DNA from: Aureimonas endophytica
Lineage (GTDB): Bacteria > Pseudomonadota > Alphaproteobacteria > Rhizobiales > Rhizobiaceae
Assembly (NCBI RefSeq): GCF_014642635.1
Contig: NZ_BMIQ01000001.1
Coordinates: 1 to 64,000 of the forward strand
DNA length: 64,000 nucleotides
Direction of reading: 5' to 3'
Below, one piece after another: positions 27,114-36,158 of this stretch (within the stretch, counting starts at the first letter, position 1; each line of letters starts with the position of its first letter). The notes beneath the pieces were generated by a model. The model did no database searches. It was not told where the DNA came from and saw only the letters and a list, made by a program, of their open reading frames with translations. The position numbers and the translations under genes were made by a program.

Positions 27114-28069
27114 CGCCGGATGATCGCCGCCTTGGACTTCAGCTTGGCGAGGAGCTTGGCATCCGGCCCTTCGCCGCCGCTGCGGCTCTTCTCCAGATCC
27201 TGCGTCTGGAACACCATCGCCGCGACCTTGTCGTCGGAAATGCTGCGGGTGGAGCAGACGGCGATGAACTCGACGCCCTTCTCGGTGGCGAGCGGCGGCG
27301 TGGTGCCGCTGCTCGAAATCTTCGAGATCGCATCCTTCCAGGCCTCGGGCAGTTCGGGCTGCGAGACGCGGCCGAGCTCGCGCACCGTCACGTCGCGCAG
27401 ACCCTTGGCGATCGTGTAATTGCCCTCGCAGCCGCTGAAGCGGTTGCGCATGCCGTTGGCCTCGGTCATCCGCGCCGCCTTCATCGCGTCGCGCTTGGCC
27501 GGCGGAATGACGAAGATCACCTGCTGGAGCTGATATTCCGTCGTGCTTGGCTTGTTGCCGCCCTGCGCCAGCATCCGCTGCACGACATCGGTTTCGGACA
27601 GGCGCTGGCCGCCGCCGCGCATCGAAGCCTGGACCGCCTGGCCCCAGCCCATCTGCACCCGTATGTAGTCCTTGAAGGCCTTCGGCGAGAAGCCGGCATG
27701 GCCGAGAACCTGGCCAAGCTGATCCGCCGTCAGCTTGTTGTCATTGGCGAATTTCGCATAGGCGGCCTCCACCGCCTCGTCCGGCACGCGGATGCCGAGG
27801 CGTTTGGTCTCCTGCTTCTTCAGCGCCTCGTCGATCAGCTCGTCCGTCGCCGCCTGCTTCAGGTCGCCCTTCACATGGCGCAGACGCAGGAACGGCACAC
27901 GCTGCTGGATGGCGAAGCTCGTCACCGGGTCCTTGTTGACGATCACCGCGATTTCCGACTCCGCCAGCGCCGGCAGCGACGCGGCGAGCGTCGATCCCGC
28001 GACGACGAGCGCGAGCGCGGTCCGCTTGAACAGATGGCCTCCGATCATTCCCGTGATGTCCCCGATCAT
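27110..28069 (-). CDS. surA: SurA-type periplasmic chaperone / peptidyl-prolyl isomerase-like protein
   Basis: A protein of about 319 residues from ATG 28069 (an ATG at 28048 is also possible; the longer ORF start at 28147 is less likely). A signal sequence ([23 protein letters not shown]) is followed by a SurA N-terminal domain ([20 protein letters not shown]). One degenerate parvulin-like region follows ([14 protein letters not shown] to [11 protein letters not shown]). It probably guides outer membrane proteins, including LptD encoded just upstream. Isomerase activity cannot be judged from sequence. Confidence 0.88.
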   Translation of the reverse strand: MIGDITGMIGGHLFKRTALALVVAGSTLAASLPALAESEIAVIVNKDPVTSFAIQQRVPFLRLRHVKGDLKQAATDELIDEALKKQETKRLGIRVPDEAVEAAYAKFANDNKLTADQLGQVLGHAGFSPKAFKDYIRVQMGWGQAVQASMRGGGQRLSETDVVQRMLAQGGNKPSTTEYQLQQVIFVIPPAKRDAMKAARMTEANGMRNRFSGCEGNYTIAKGLRDVTVRELGRVSQPELPEAWKDAISKISSSGTTPPLATEKGVEFIAVCSTRSISDDKVAAMVFQTQDLEKSRSGGEGPDAKLLAKLKSKAAIIRR

Positions 28070-28150
28070 CCTGCGGGCGGCCCCGTGGCCGCGCGTCGTC
28101 CCCTTAGGCTTCGCAGCGCTGGCTAGCGCGAAGCTTTGGCGAAACAATGG

Positions 28151-30673
28151 TCAGTCGCCCTCGCCGAGCTTGTATTTGTATTGCGCGTCCGCGACCGTGC
28201 GCAGCGAGAGCTTGAACATGATCTCGTTCTGGGAATCGCTCAGCTGGTAGTTGTCGTCCGTCTGCGTGTACTGCGCGAGCAGGCTGAAGCATTCGTCGAG
28301 ATAGCCGAGACCGAAGGATTTCGAGATCACCGCGTCGTTCTTGATGTCGTAGCCGAGCGAGCCATAGGCCGTCCATTCCTTGGTCAGTTTGACGTTGGCG
28401 CTGATGCCGGCCTGGCTGCGATCGACCGGGAACCCGTAGATCGGCTGGGCGGCGATCTGCGAATAGGTGAGGCCGACACCGAAGCGCGAGCCCGAATAGG
28501 CTGAGGACAGATCGGTGCGCTTGACGTCGAGCGTCTCCTCGTCGAGCCGCGTGCCGACGCCGAATTGCAGCCCGATCGGCGTGCCGACGGCGACGGAGCC
28601 GACATAGTCGGACCGGTTGGTCTCCAGCCCCGAATCCGCTCCGACCAGCGCCAGATCGTAATCGGCGAAGGAATTGCGGCCGGCGAGATGGAAGGATTCG
28701 CCGGCGGTGGCGTTCACCGTGTAGCCCGTCTCGTAGGTGCCGGAATAGCGCAGGCCCACATTGGCGCGCGTGCCGCCCTCGATCCGGTCGTAGCCGGAGA
28801 ACTTGTCGATCGCGAAGAGATTGGTTGTGTTGAAGACGAGGCTCTGCGCGTCCTCGTTCGGCAGGTTGCCGATGCTTGTCTCGTTCGGACGAACGATCAG
28901 CTGCGCGATCGGCTCGATGACATGGGTGGAGCCCTGCGCGTCGATGACGATCGGATAGCGCGCGTCGACACCCGCCGCCGCCATGCCGCGGAAGCCGGAC
29001 GTGTCGATCTCGGTATCGCCGATCGTGATCGTCGGGTTGGTGATGCTGTTGATCGCGAGGAACGGATCGGTGGGCGCGCCGGAATAGCCGTCCGTCGACA
29101 TGTCGGCGCGATAGAGATCGCCGCGCAGGCTGGCGAAGGGCGTCAGCACCAGACCGCCGTCGGTGGTGAAGGTGCGGCGCCATTCGGCCTCGACCGTGCC
29201 GCGCGAATAGTCGCCTTCCAGCGCCCGGCGCCGGAAATAGTCGGTGCGGTAGGGGAAACCGGACAGGAGTCCGGCATTCACCGCCGCGGTGCTGCTACAG
29301 CTGCCGTCGATGAAGAAGTCCGGATCGCAGAGCAGGAAGTTCTGGAGATCCGCCTCGTCGCGCCGGATATTGACGAGATTGGCGTTGAACTGCACCTCGC
29401 CGCCGAGCGGGCCGTCCTCGATCCGCTCGTAGTCGAAGGTGGGCAGCACCCAGGGCTGCACGTCCTGGTCGCTCTTCACCCGGGTCTGGATGTCGAAGCG
29501 CTGGGCGCGCAGGTCGAAGAAGCTGCGGTCGCCGAGGCCGGTCAGATAGACTTCCGACGTGTGGAAGGTCTGGTTGAAGTTCTCGATGTCGTAGGTGTTC
29601 GAGAAGTTCTGGTCGCTCTGGGCGAGAATGTCCCAGCCGAAGGTCCAGTCCTCGTTGAGCGCGAAGCGGCCGGTCGTGCCGATCATGCCGCGCTCGGTAT
29701 TGGTATAGTCCGGCGACAGGCTGACGCCGGTGATCGGATCGCGCGGATCGGTCGTGCGGTCGAAGGCTTGCGGGTCCTGCTGTGACAGGCCGGCAGCCTG
29801 AAGCGTGTAGTAGCCGTTGCCGAAGGCCTGACGGAACTCGACTTCGCCGAGGAAGCCCTGCTTCGAGTAATAGGTGCCCGCCACCGTCGCGTCGTAGCTG
29901 TCCGACAGGGCGAAGAAATAGGGCACGCGCAGGCCGAAGCCGCGCGCGTCCGACTGGGTGAAGCTCGGCACGAGGAAGCCGCTCTTGCGCTTCACCGTCG
30001 GGTCGGGCTGGGCGAAATAGGGCAGATAGGCGAGGGGCGCGCCGAAGAACTCGAAGGCCGCGCCATAGTAGCGCACCACCTTCTTCTGCTGGTCCCAGAC
30101 GATCTTGCGCGCCCGCACCTGCCAGAGCGGCGCGCGCTCGGGATGCTCCCGGCAGGCTTCGCAGGCCGTGTAGATGCCTTTCTCGAAGGTCGTGACGCTG
30201 CCGTTCTCGCGCACGGCGCCCTGCGCCGCGAAGCGGGTATTGTCCGGCGTCTCGATGCGCAGCGCGCGCACGAAGCCATCGGCGAAATCGTCGGTGATGT
30301 CGGCGCTGTCGGCATAGACCTTGTTGCCGTCCGGCTGCACGAGCTGCACGTCGCCGGTCGCGATCAGGCGCCGCGTCTTCTGGTTGTAGATGACCTTCTT
30401 CGCGACGAGCTTGTAATTGCCGTAGTCGATCTGCACGCCGCCAGCGGCCGTCACGACCGCCGCGTCGCTCTCGTAGGTGACCGTGTCGGCCTCCAGGAAC
30501 AGCTTCGCGTCAGGCGGCACCGATACCGAGGCCGGCAGCGGATTGATGGCCGCCGCGCCCTGCGCGGCGGCCCCCGTCGCGGCGCAGACGAGCGCGCATA
30601 AGGCGACGCCCGCCGCGAGCAGCGTCCGGCGTCCCCATGCATGCACCGGCCGCGAGTTACCCCTCGCCATCAT
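28151..30673 (-). CDS. lptD: LPS assembly outer membrane protein LptD
   Basis: An 840-residue protein. A signal peptide (RRTLLAAGVALCALVCAATGAAAQ) precedes an OstA/LptA-like jellyroll (about 50-170: DTVTYESDAAVVTAAGGVQ). The rest is the large C-terminal beta barrel with alternating strands, including SDQDVQPWVLPTFDYERI. With LptE it inserts LPS into the outer leaflet. ATG 30673 or 30670 may start it. It follows lptG by 1 base. Confidence 0.95.
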   Translation of the reverse strand: MMARGNSRPVHAWGRRTLLAAGVALCALVCAATGAAAQGAAAINPLPASVSVPPDAKLFLEADTVTYESDAAVVTAAGGVQIDYGNYKLVAKKVIYNQKTRRLIATGDVQLVQPDGNKVYADSADITDDFADGFVRALRIETPDNTRFAAQGAVRENGSVTTFEKGIYTACEACREHPERAPLWQVRARKIVWDQQKKVVRYYGAAFEFFGAPLAYLPYFAQPDPTVKRKSGFLVPSFTQSDARGFGLRVPYFFALSDSYDATVAGTYYSKQGFLGEVEFRQAFGNGYYTLQAAGLSQQDPQAFDRTTDPRDPITGVSLSPDYTNTERGMIGTTGRFALNEDWTFGWDILAQSDQNFSNTYDIENFNQTFHTSEVYLTGLGDRSFFDLRAQRFDIQTRVKSDQDVQPWVLPTFDYERIEDGPLGGEVQFNANLVNIRRDEADLQNFLLCDPDFFIDGSCSSTAAVNAGLLSGFPYRTDYFRRRALEGDYSRGTVEAEWRRTFTTDGGLVLTPFASLRGDLYRADMSTDGYSGAPTDPFLAINSITNPTITIGDTEIDTSGFRGMAAAGVDARYPIVIDAQGSTHVIEPIAQLIVRPNETSIGNLPNEDAQSLVFNTTNLFAIDKFSGYDRIEGGTRANVGLRYSGTYETGYTVNATAGESFHLAGRNSFADYDLALVGADSGLETNRSDYVGSVAVGTPIGLQFGVGTRLDEETLDVKRTDLSSAYSGSRFGVGLTYSQIAAQPIYGFPVDRSQAGISANVKLTKEWTAYGSLGYDIKNDAVISKSFGLGYLDECFSLLAQYTQTDDNYQLSDSQNEIMFKLSLRTVADAQYKYKLGEGD

Positions 30674-30674
30674 T

Positions 30675-31751
30675 CTAACCGTCCTCCTGGTGCAGCAGGA
30701 TCGTCACCCCAAACAACCCTGCCGCGACAACCGGGAACCACGCCGCGACGACCGGCGGAACCACCGAATTGCTTCCCAGCGCCTGCGCCAGGAATGTCAC
30801 GACATAAAGCACGAATCCGGCGGCGACGCCGCCGAAAATCGTCCTACCAGACTGGCCGGTTCGGGCAAACCGGACAGCGACCGTCGCGGCGACCAGCGTC
30901 ATGGCGACGAACAAGGCCGGCTTGGCGATCAAGGTATTGAAATGCATCGCGAATGCCTGGGCGTTATAGCCAAGGCTGCGGGCGATCTCGATCTTCGAAT
31001 AGAGATCCCAGATGGGGATCGCCTGTGGATCGGCGAGGCGCTGCTCGACGAATTCGGGCCGGAGCGATGTCGGCAGGCGCAGGCTGTCGACCCGATGCGG
31101 CGTTTCGCCGATCTCGGTCACGGTCGGCGTGTCGAGGATCCAGGCGCCCGGCTCCAGCCGCGCCTTCGGGGCGTCGACCCGCTCCTTGACCTTGCCCTCG
31201 CCGTCCATCACGAAGGCGGTGACGCCGCCGAGCGTCAGCCCGTGATCCGACACGGCCTTGGCGCCGATGATCGAATCGACCCCCTCGCTGTTCTGGCGCA
31301 GCCAGGGCGCGAGCCGCGTCTCGGTCGGCGCCTTGCCGGCGAGGCTGGTCTCGATCTGGTTGGACAGCGCCTGCGTATAGGCCGCCAGCGGATTGTAGAG
31401 GAGCGTCGCGGCTATGCCGAGCAGCACCGATCCGACGAGGAAGGGCCGCAGGATCTGCCAGACCGACACGCCCGCCGCCCGCGCCACCACGAGCTCATAG
31501 CGGCGGTTGAGCGTGATCAGCGTGAAGACCGAGGCGAAGAGCACGACGAAGGGAAAGGCCTGCTCGACGAAGGACGGCACGCGCAACGCCGACATGACGG
31601 CGACGAGCGTGAAGGGCACCTCGTCGAACTTGCCGCGCCGCGACAGTTCGATGACGTCGATCAGATAGACGAGGCCGAAGATGGCGACGAGCGTCGAGAA
31701 GAAGTTCGACAGATAGCGTCGCAGGAAGTAGCGGCTCAGCGTCCCGGCCAT
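30675..31751 (-). CDS. lptG: LPS export ABC transporter permease LptG
   Basis: A 358-residue YjgP/YjgQ permease with about six membrane helices, three at each end, and a periplasmic jellyroll between them. The N-terminus (LSRYFLRRYLSNFFSTL) and FEQAFPFVVLFAS-like block (FVEQAFPFVVLFAS) are family features. With LptF and LptB2 it extracts LPS from the inner membrane. It lies 3 bases after lptF. Confidence 0.95.
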   Translation of the reverse strand: MAGTLSRYFLRRYLSNFFSTLVAIFGLVYLIDVIELSRRGKFDEVPFTLVAVMSALRVPSFVEQAFPFVVLFASVFTLITLNRRYELVVARAAGVSVWQILRPFLVGSVLLGIAATLLYNPLAAYTQALSNQIETSLAGKAPTETRLAPWLRQNSEGVDSIIGAKAVSDHGLTLGGVTAFVMDGEGKVKERVDAPKARLEPGAWILDTPTVTEIGETPHRVDSLRLPTSLRPEFVEQRLADPQAIPIWDLYSKIEIARSLGYNAQAFAMHFNTLIAKPALFVAMTLVAATVAVRFARTGQSGRTIFGGVAAGFVLYVVTFLAQALGSNSVVPPVVAAWFPVVAAGLFGVTILLHQEDG

Positions 31752-31754
31752 GGC

Positions 31755-32930
31755 TCAGCGTGCTCCGCTATGGGCCGGATCGCGGCGGAACAGCTGGCCG
31801 ATCCAGCGCAGGCCGTCGCCGAGGCCCGTCAGCAGGCGCGAGCCCGCGACATCGACATCCGCCCAGAGGAAGACGGCGCTGGAGGCGATGGAGGCGAGCG
31901 GCAGCAGATAGGCGAGGATCTGGTAGGACGTGTCGTGGTCGATCAGCGCCAGCACGACGAAGCTCAGCGCCTTGAGACCGAGCGCGCCGGAGAGGCCGAG
32001 CGCCATGGCCGGGCCGGCACCCTGGCGGTTTGTCCGCGGACGGCCGGCGACGACCAGCGCCCAGAGGGCGAAGGCCAGCGGATAGAGCCAGTCGGAGAAG
32101 CGTTGCGTCAGTTCCTTCGCGAAGGCGGACGGGTTGTTCTGCACCGACTTGTCGGTCGCGTCGGCGCGCAGGAGGTCGAGGGTCGAGCGTTCGGAATTGC
32201 GGATCCAGTCGCCGTCCCCTTCCGGGCGCAGCGTCGCCAGATCGAAGGCATAGGTCTGGAACTGGATGACCGAGATCGCGCCGTCGGCGACGGTGCGGCG
32301 GTGCACCTGGCCGTCGCGCAGCAGGAGATAGCTGTCGTCGTCCCGCTCGGCGATCTGCGCTTCCTTGGCGAAATAGGCGAGGTCGGTCGTCGGGTCGCGC
32401 TGATCGGAGATGAAGAGATTGGAGATGGTCGAGCCGCGCACGTCGCCGACGCCGACCACGAACTTGTCCTGGATCTCCTCGAAGCGCCCCGGCGTGAGGA
32501 AGAGCGTGATCGCGTCGGCGTTCACGGCGCGCAGGCCGTTGAAGAAGGCGCCCTGCGCCATCGGCCCGATCAGATGCGAGATGACGAGGATCAACGCGGC
32601 GCCGGAAAGGCCGAGCGCGACGATCGGCCGGATGACGACGCTGTTGCGCGCCCCGGAGGCGGCGATCACGGCGCGTTCGGAATCGGCGTTCAGCGAGTTC
32701 AGCGCCTGGACCGCGCCGATCACCACGGCGAAGGGCACGACGCCGGCGAGAAGGTTCGGGATCAGCATCGTCGCGATCCAGAACATGTTGCCGGCCGCCG
32801 ATGCGCTGGAGCGCACGATGTCGACGCGCTGCAGCGCCTGGACGATCCACACGATGAGGACGAGCGAGCCGAGGGAACCCAACGAAAAGGTGAGGGCCCT
32901 TCGGAAGATGTAGCGCTCGAGAAGGCTCAT
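31755..32930 (-). CDS. lptF: LPS export ABC transporter permease LptF
   Basis: A 391-residue paralogue of LptG with the same layout. ATG 32930 gives MSLLERYIFRRALTFSLGSL; the longer ORF upstream is not family-like. Blocks SLNADSERAVIAASGA and a C-terminal four-helix stretch are present. It is the first gene of a tight operon lptF-lptG-lptD-surA-pdxA-rsmA. A CtrA-type palindrome lies 106-128 bases upstream. Confidence 0.95.
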   Translation of the reverse strand: MSLLERYIFRRALTFSLGSLGSLVLIVWIVQALQRVDIVRSSASAAGNMFWIATMLIPNLLAGVVPFAVVIGAVQALNSLNADSERAVIAASGARNSVVIRPIVALGLSGAALILVISHLIGPMAQGAFFNGLRAVNADAITLFLTPGRFEEIQDKFVVGVGDVRGSTISNLFISDQRDPTTDLAYFAKEAQIAERDDDSYLLLRDGQVHRRTVADGAISVIQFQTYAFDLATLRPEGDGDWIRNSERSTLDLLRADATDKSVQNNPSAFAKELTQRFSDWLYPLAFALWALVVAGRPRTNRQGAGPAMALGLSGALGLKALSFVVLALIDHDTSYQILAYLLPLASIASSAVFLWADVDVAGSRLLTGLGDGLRWIGQLFRRDPAHSGAR

Positions 32931-33035
32931 TGAGTTGTTGTCGTCTTCTCGAAACGCCGGTGGGCAGCCCAACGCGACGCCGGGCCAGCCTCCCGCCGAT
33001 GCTCGCCCCGTTTGGCTAAGAAAACGCAAACGAAG

Positions 33036-33058
33036 GCGGTTAACGGTTTCTTAACCGC
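33036..33058. promoter_or_regulatory. Perfect palindrome with TTAA-N7-TTAA core (CtrA-type site)
   Basis: GCGGTTAA (33036-33043), 7 bases, TTAACCGC (33051-33058). The core TTAA-N7-TTAAC equals the binding consensus of the alphaproteobacterial cell-cycle regulator CtrA. It lies in the 269-base divergent gap between lptF and pepA. A second inverted repeat, TTGCAAAG (33070) / CTTTGCAA (33110), is closer to pepA. Confidence 0.6.
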
Positions 33059-33199
33059 AGACCGAACCCTTGCAAAGCGGTGCCCCGCATCCACCATTCG
33101 CATTGTGTCCTTTGCAACACGATTGCGGTTGTGCGACACCCGTGCCCCGACGCTCCGTCGAACGGGGCGGCCCGATCCGAGCCTTCGCCAGGAGTTCCG

Positions 33200-34705
33200 A
33201 TGTCCGAACGTCCGACCGTCCGTTTCTCCGCCCTGGACGTGCCCTCCAGCGGCGTGCTGGTGGTTCTCGCCGGCGAAAATGGCGCCGTTTCGGCCGCGCT
33301 GCCCGGCACGCTCGGCGAGACGCTCGCCCGCGCCGCCTCGAAGGCGAAGTTCAAGGGCAAGAGCCTCTCCACCCTGGAACTGATCGCCCCGGCCGGCACC
33401 GATCTCGACAAGATCCTTCTCGTCGGCACCAAGGCCGACAAGGCGCTCGGCGCGGAGGACTGGCTGAAGCTCGGCGGCACGATCGCCGCCAAGGCGAAGG
33501 GCGCCAGCGCCGTCACCGTGCTCTGCGCGGCGGAGGGCATCGAGATCAGCGCCGCCGAAGTCGCGGCGCTCGGCGCCGGCATCCAGCTGCGTGCCTATGC
33601 CTTCGATCGCTACAAGTCGAAGAAGGGCAAGGCGGCGGGCGAGGGCGAGGAGGAGGCCGAGGTTTCCGCCGCCTTCACGCTCGGCGTCGCCGATCAGGGC
33701 GCGGCCGAAGCGGCCTTCGCCGCGATGTCGGAGATCGTCTCCGGCGTGACGCTCGCCCGCGACCTCGTCAACGAGCCGGCCAACGTGCTCGGCCCCGTGG
33801 AATTCGCCGAGCGGATCGCCACGCTGTCGGCGCAGGGCGTCGATGTCGAGATCCTCGACGAGAAGAAGATGGCCGAACTGAAGATGCAGGCGCTGCTCGG
33901 CGTGGCGCAGGGCTCGCCCCGGCCGCCGCGCTTCGTCATCATGCGCTGGAACGGCCGCCCGGACGACGAGGCGCCCGTCGCCTTCATCGGCAAGGGCGTG
34001 GTCTTCGACACGGGCGGCGTGTCGATCAAGCCGGCGGCCGGCATGGAGGACATGAAGGGCGACATGGGCGGCGCCGCCGCCGTGGTCGGCCTGATGCGCG
34101 CGCTCGCCGGGCGCAAGGCGAAGGTGAACGCCATCGGCATCGTCGGTCTGGTGGAGAATGCCGTCGACGGCAACGCGCAGCGCCCGGGCGACATCGTCAC
34201 CGCCATGTCCGGCACGACGATCGAGGTGCTGAACACCGACGCGGAAGGCCGCCTCGTGCTGGCCGACGCGCTCTGGTACTGCCAGGACCGCTTCAAGCCG
34301 AAATTCATGGTCAACCTCGCGACGCTGACCGGCGCCATCATCGTCGCGCTCGGCCATCACCATGCCGGTCTGTTCTCGAACAATGACGAACTGGCCGACC
34401 GCCTCCTCTCCGCCGGCCTCGAGACCGGCGAGAAGGTGTGGCGCATGCCGCTCGGCCCCGAATACGACAAGCAGATCGAAGGCAAGTTCGCCGACATCAA
34501 GAATATCGGCAACGGCCGCTCGGCCGGCTCGATCACGGCGGCGCAGTTCCTGCAGCGCTTCGTCAACGACGTGCCCTGGGCGCATCTCGATGTCGCCGGC
34601 ACGGCCATGGGCTCGCCGTCGAACGAGTACAGCCAGTCCTGGGCCTCGGGCTATGGCGTGCGGCTGCTCGACCGGCTCGTCGCCGCGCATTACGAGACGC
34701 CGTGA
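33200..34705 (+). CDS. pepA: Leucyl aminopeptidase (M17)
   Basis: A 501-residue cytosolic metallopeptidase. The metal site includes [12 protein letters not shown] and the signature NTDAEGRL at 345-352. A small N-terminal domain (about 1-170) precedes the catalytic one, as in PepA. AGGAG stands 6 bases before ATG 33200. In E. coli, PepA also binds DNA in plasmid resolution and gene control; that is not implied here. It is followed closely by holC, a common pairing. Confidence 0.96.
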   Translation: MSERPTVRFSALDVPSSGVLVVLAGENGAVSAALPGTLGETLARAASKAKFKGKSLSTLELIAPAGTDLDKILLVGTKADKALGAEDWLKLGGTIAAKAKGASAVTVLCAAEGIEISAAEVAALGAGIQLRAYAFDRYKSKKGKAAGEGEEEAEVSAAFTLGVADQGAAEAAFAAMSEIVSGVTLARDLVNEPANVLGPVEFAERIATLSAQGVDVEILDEKKMAELKMQALLGVAQGSPRPPRFVIMRWNGRPDDEAPVAFIGKGVVFDTGGVSIKPAAGMEDMKGDMGGAAAVVGLMRALAGRKAKVNAIGIVGLVENAVDGNAQRPGDIVTAMSGTTIEVLNTDAEGRLVLADALWYCQDRFKPKFMVNLATLTGAIIVALGHHHAGLFSNNDELADRLLSAGLETGEKVWRMPLGPEYDKQIEGKFADIKNIGNGRSAGSITAAQFLQRFVNDVPWAHLDVAGTAMGSPSNEYSQSWASGYGVRLLDRLVAAHYETP

Positions 34706-34715
34706 GCCGAAGGCG

Positions 34716-35168
34716 GTGGCGGAAGTCCTCTTCTACCACCTGACCGAAAGCCGGCTGGAGGACGCGCTGCCGGAGCTTCTGGAGCGCAGCCTCCAGCGCG
34801 GCTGGCGCGCCGTCGTCCAGGCGGTGACGGAGGAGCGGCGCGACGCGCTCGACCATCATCTCTGGGTGTTCCGCGACGAGTCCTTCCTGCCGCACGGCAC
34901 GGATGCGGAAGCGGGCGGCCACCGTCAGCCGATCCTCCTCACCATCGATCCGGCGCAAGGGGCGAACGACCCGCAGATCCGCTTCATGGTGGAGGGCGCC
35001 GTGCCGGCCGATCTCGCCCCTTACGTCCGGGGCGTCTATCTCTTCGACGGACATGACGACAGCCAGCTCGCCACGGCGCGCGCCCGCTGGAAGGCGGAGA
35101 AGCAGGCCGGCCACGACGTCACCTATTGGCAGCAGTCCGAGGACCGCCGCTGGCTCAAGAAGGCCTGA
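34716..35168 (+). CDS. holC: DNA polymerase III subunit chi
   Basis: A 150-residue protein that links the clamp loader to SSB. VLFYHLTESRLEDALPELLE at the N-terminus and LWVFRDESFLPHG in the middle are chi features. The start is GTG 34716, 11 bases after pepA; no in-frame ATG is near. The C-terminus (WQQSEDRRWLKKA) is normal. Confidence 0.93.
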   Translation: MAEVLFYHLTESRLEDALPELLERSLQRGWRAVVQAVTEERRDALDHHLWVFRDESFLPHGTDAEAGGHRQPILLTIDPAQGANDPQIRFMVEGAVPADLAPYVRGVYLFDGHDDSQLATARARWKAEKQAGHDVTYWQQSEDRRWLKKA

Positions 35169-35171
35169 GCG

Positions 35172-36050
35172 TCAGCCCGGCGTCTTCTGCGGAACCGGCC
35201 CGGCGACGATCGTGGAGAACGGTGCCGCCCGGTCGCCATCCGCCTCCGGGGCCGAGCCGTTCGGATCGTCGACGAAATCGAGCACCGCCTTGGCATAGCC
35301 GGCCGGGTCCTCGATCGGCGCCGAATGGCCGACATTCGGCAGGATCGTCAGCTTCGCGCCGGGGATGGTGTCGGCGAGGAAGATCGTGTGTTCCAGGCTG
35401 ATCGCCTCGTCATGCTCGCCGATCGCCACCATGGTCGGCACGGTGATCGAGGCGAGGTCCTCTTCGGTGAAGTTCGGCTCGTTCGCCCAGAGCGCGTGGA
35501 TCTCCTGCGTCACGTCGTCGTAATGGCGAAGCGCCGGCAGATCGCCGGCGGCGACGAGCGCCGCATAGGCGAGCGCGCCGTCCGGCGTCGCGTTCGCCGC
35601 CTGGATGAACATGCGCGTCAGGCGCTCGGGGTGCCGGAGCGCGATGTCGAGCCCGATGATGCCGCCGTCGCTCCAGCCGACCAGCGCCACCTTATCGACC
35701 TTCAGCGTGTCGAGAAGGGCCAGGTAGTCGTCGGCCATCAGCTCGTAGGTGATCGGCTCGTCGTCGCGCGTCGAGCGGCCCTGGCCGCGGCTGTCGGCGA
35801 CGATCACCTTATGGTTCTTCGCCAGCACCGGGATCTGCTTGCGCCAGACATCGGCATCCGACAACCCGCCGGGAATGAGGAGAAGCGGCGAGCCCTGACC
35901 ATAGACCTGATAGAACAGGGAAATGCCGTCCACCTGGGCGAAGCCGGAATCCTTCGGCTTCGGGACGGCGCGCTGATAGGCGGACGCGGAGGCGGCGAAG
36001 AGAGCGACGGTGCCGAGCGCGGCCGCGAGCATCGCCATCCTGCCGCGCAT
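35172..36050 (-). CDS. Exported alpha/beta hydrolase
   Basis: A 292-residue protein. A signal peptide (about 1-24, ending ASASA) precedes an alpha/beta hydrolase fold. The triad is clear: Ser127 in GWSDGG, Asp214 in GEHDEA and His242 in NVGHSAP. DSRGQGRS near 87-93 and the oxyanion HGG-like IPGG (59-62) fit. The substrate is unknown; a periplasmic esterase or lactonase is possible. Its upstream region holds an unusual set of AAATCGCG repeats. It is convergent with holC, 3 bases apart. Confidence 0.88.
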   Translation of the reverse strand: MRGRMAMLAAALGTVALFAASASAYQRAVPKPKDSGFAQVDGISLFYQVYGQGSPLLLIPGGLSDADVWRKQIPVLAKNHKVIVADSRGQGRSTRDDEPITYELMADDYLALLDTLKVDKVALVGWSDGGIIGLDIALRHPERLTRMFIQAANATPDGALAYAALVAAGDLPALRHYDDVTQEIHALWANEPNFTEEDLASITVPTMVAIGEHDEAISLEHTIFLADTIPGAKLTILPNVGHSAPIEDPAGYAKAVLDFVDDPNGSAPEADGDRAAPFSTIVAGPVPQKTPG

Positions 36051-36096
36051 CTTGAACCTCCGAACCGTTTACGAAGGATTTATGTATCCGACTGAC

Positions 36097-36151
36097 AAAT
36101 CGCGGCAAGCGCCGCGATTCACACGAAATCGCGAGTTCACGGCAAATCGCG
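36097..36151 (-). repeat. Three AAATCGCG direct repeats plus one inverted copy
   Basis: AAATCGCG occurs at 36097, 36126 and 36144. The first forms AATCGCGGC-aagc-GCCGCGATT (36098-36119), a perfect 9-bp inverted repeat. The hairpin may end the ABC-F transcript (minus strand, followed by TGTCAG), or the set may be an operator for the hydrolase gene 47 bases further on. Confidence 0.5.
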
Positions 36152-36158
36152 GAGGGAC

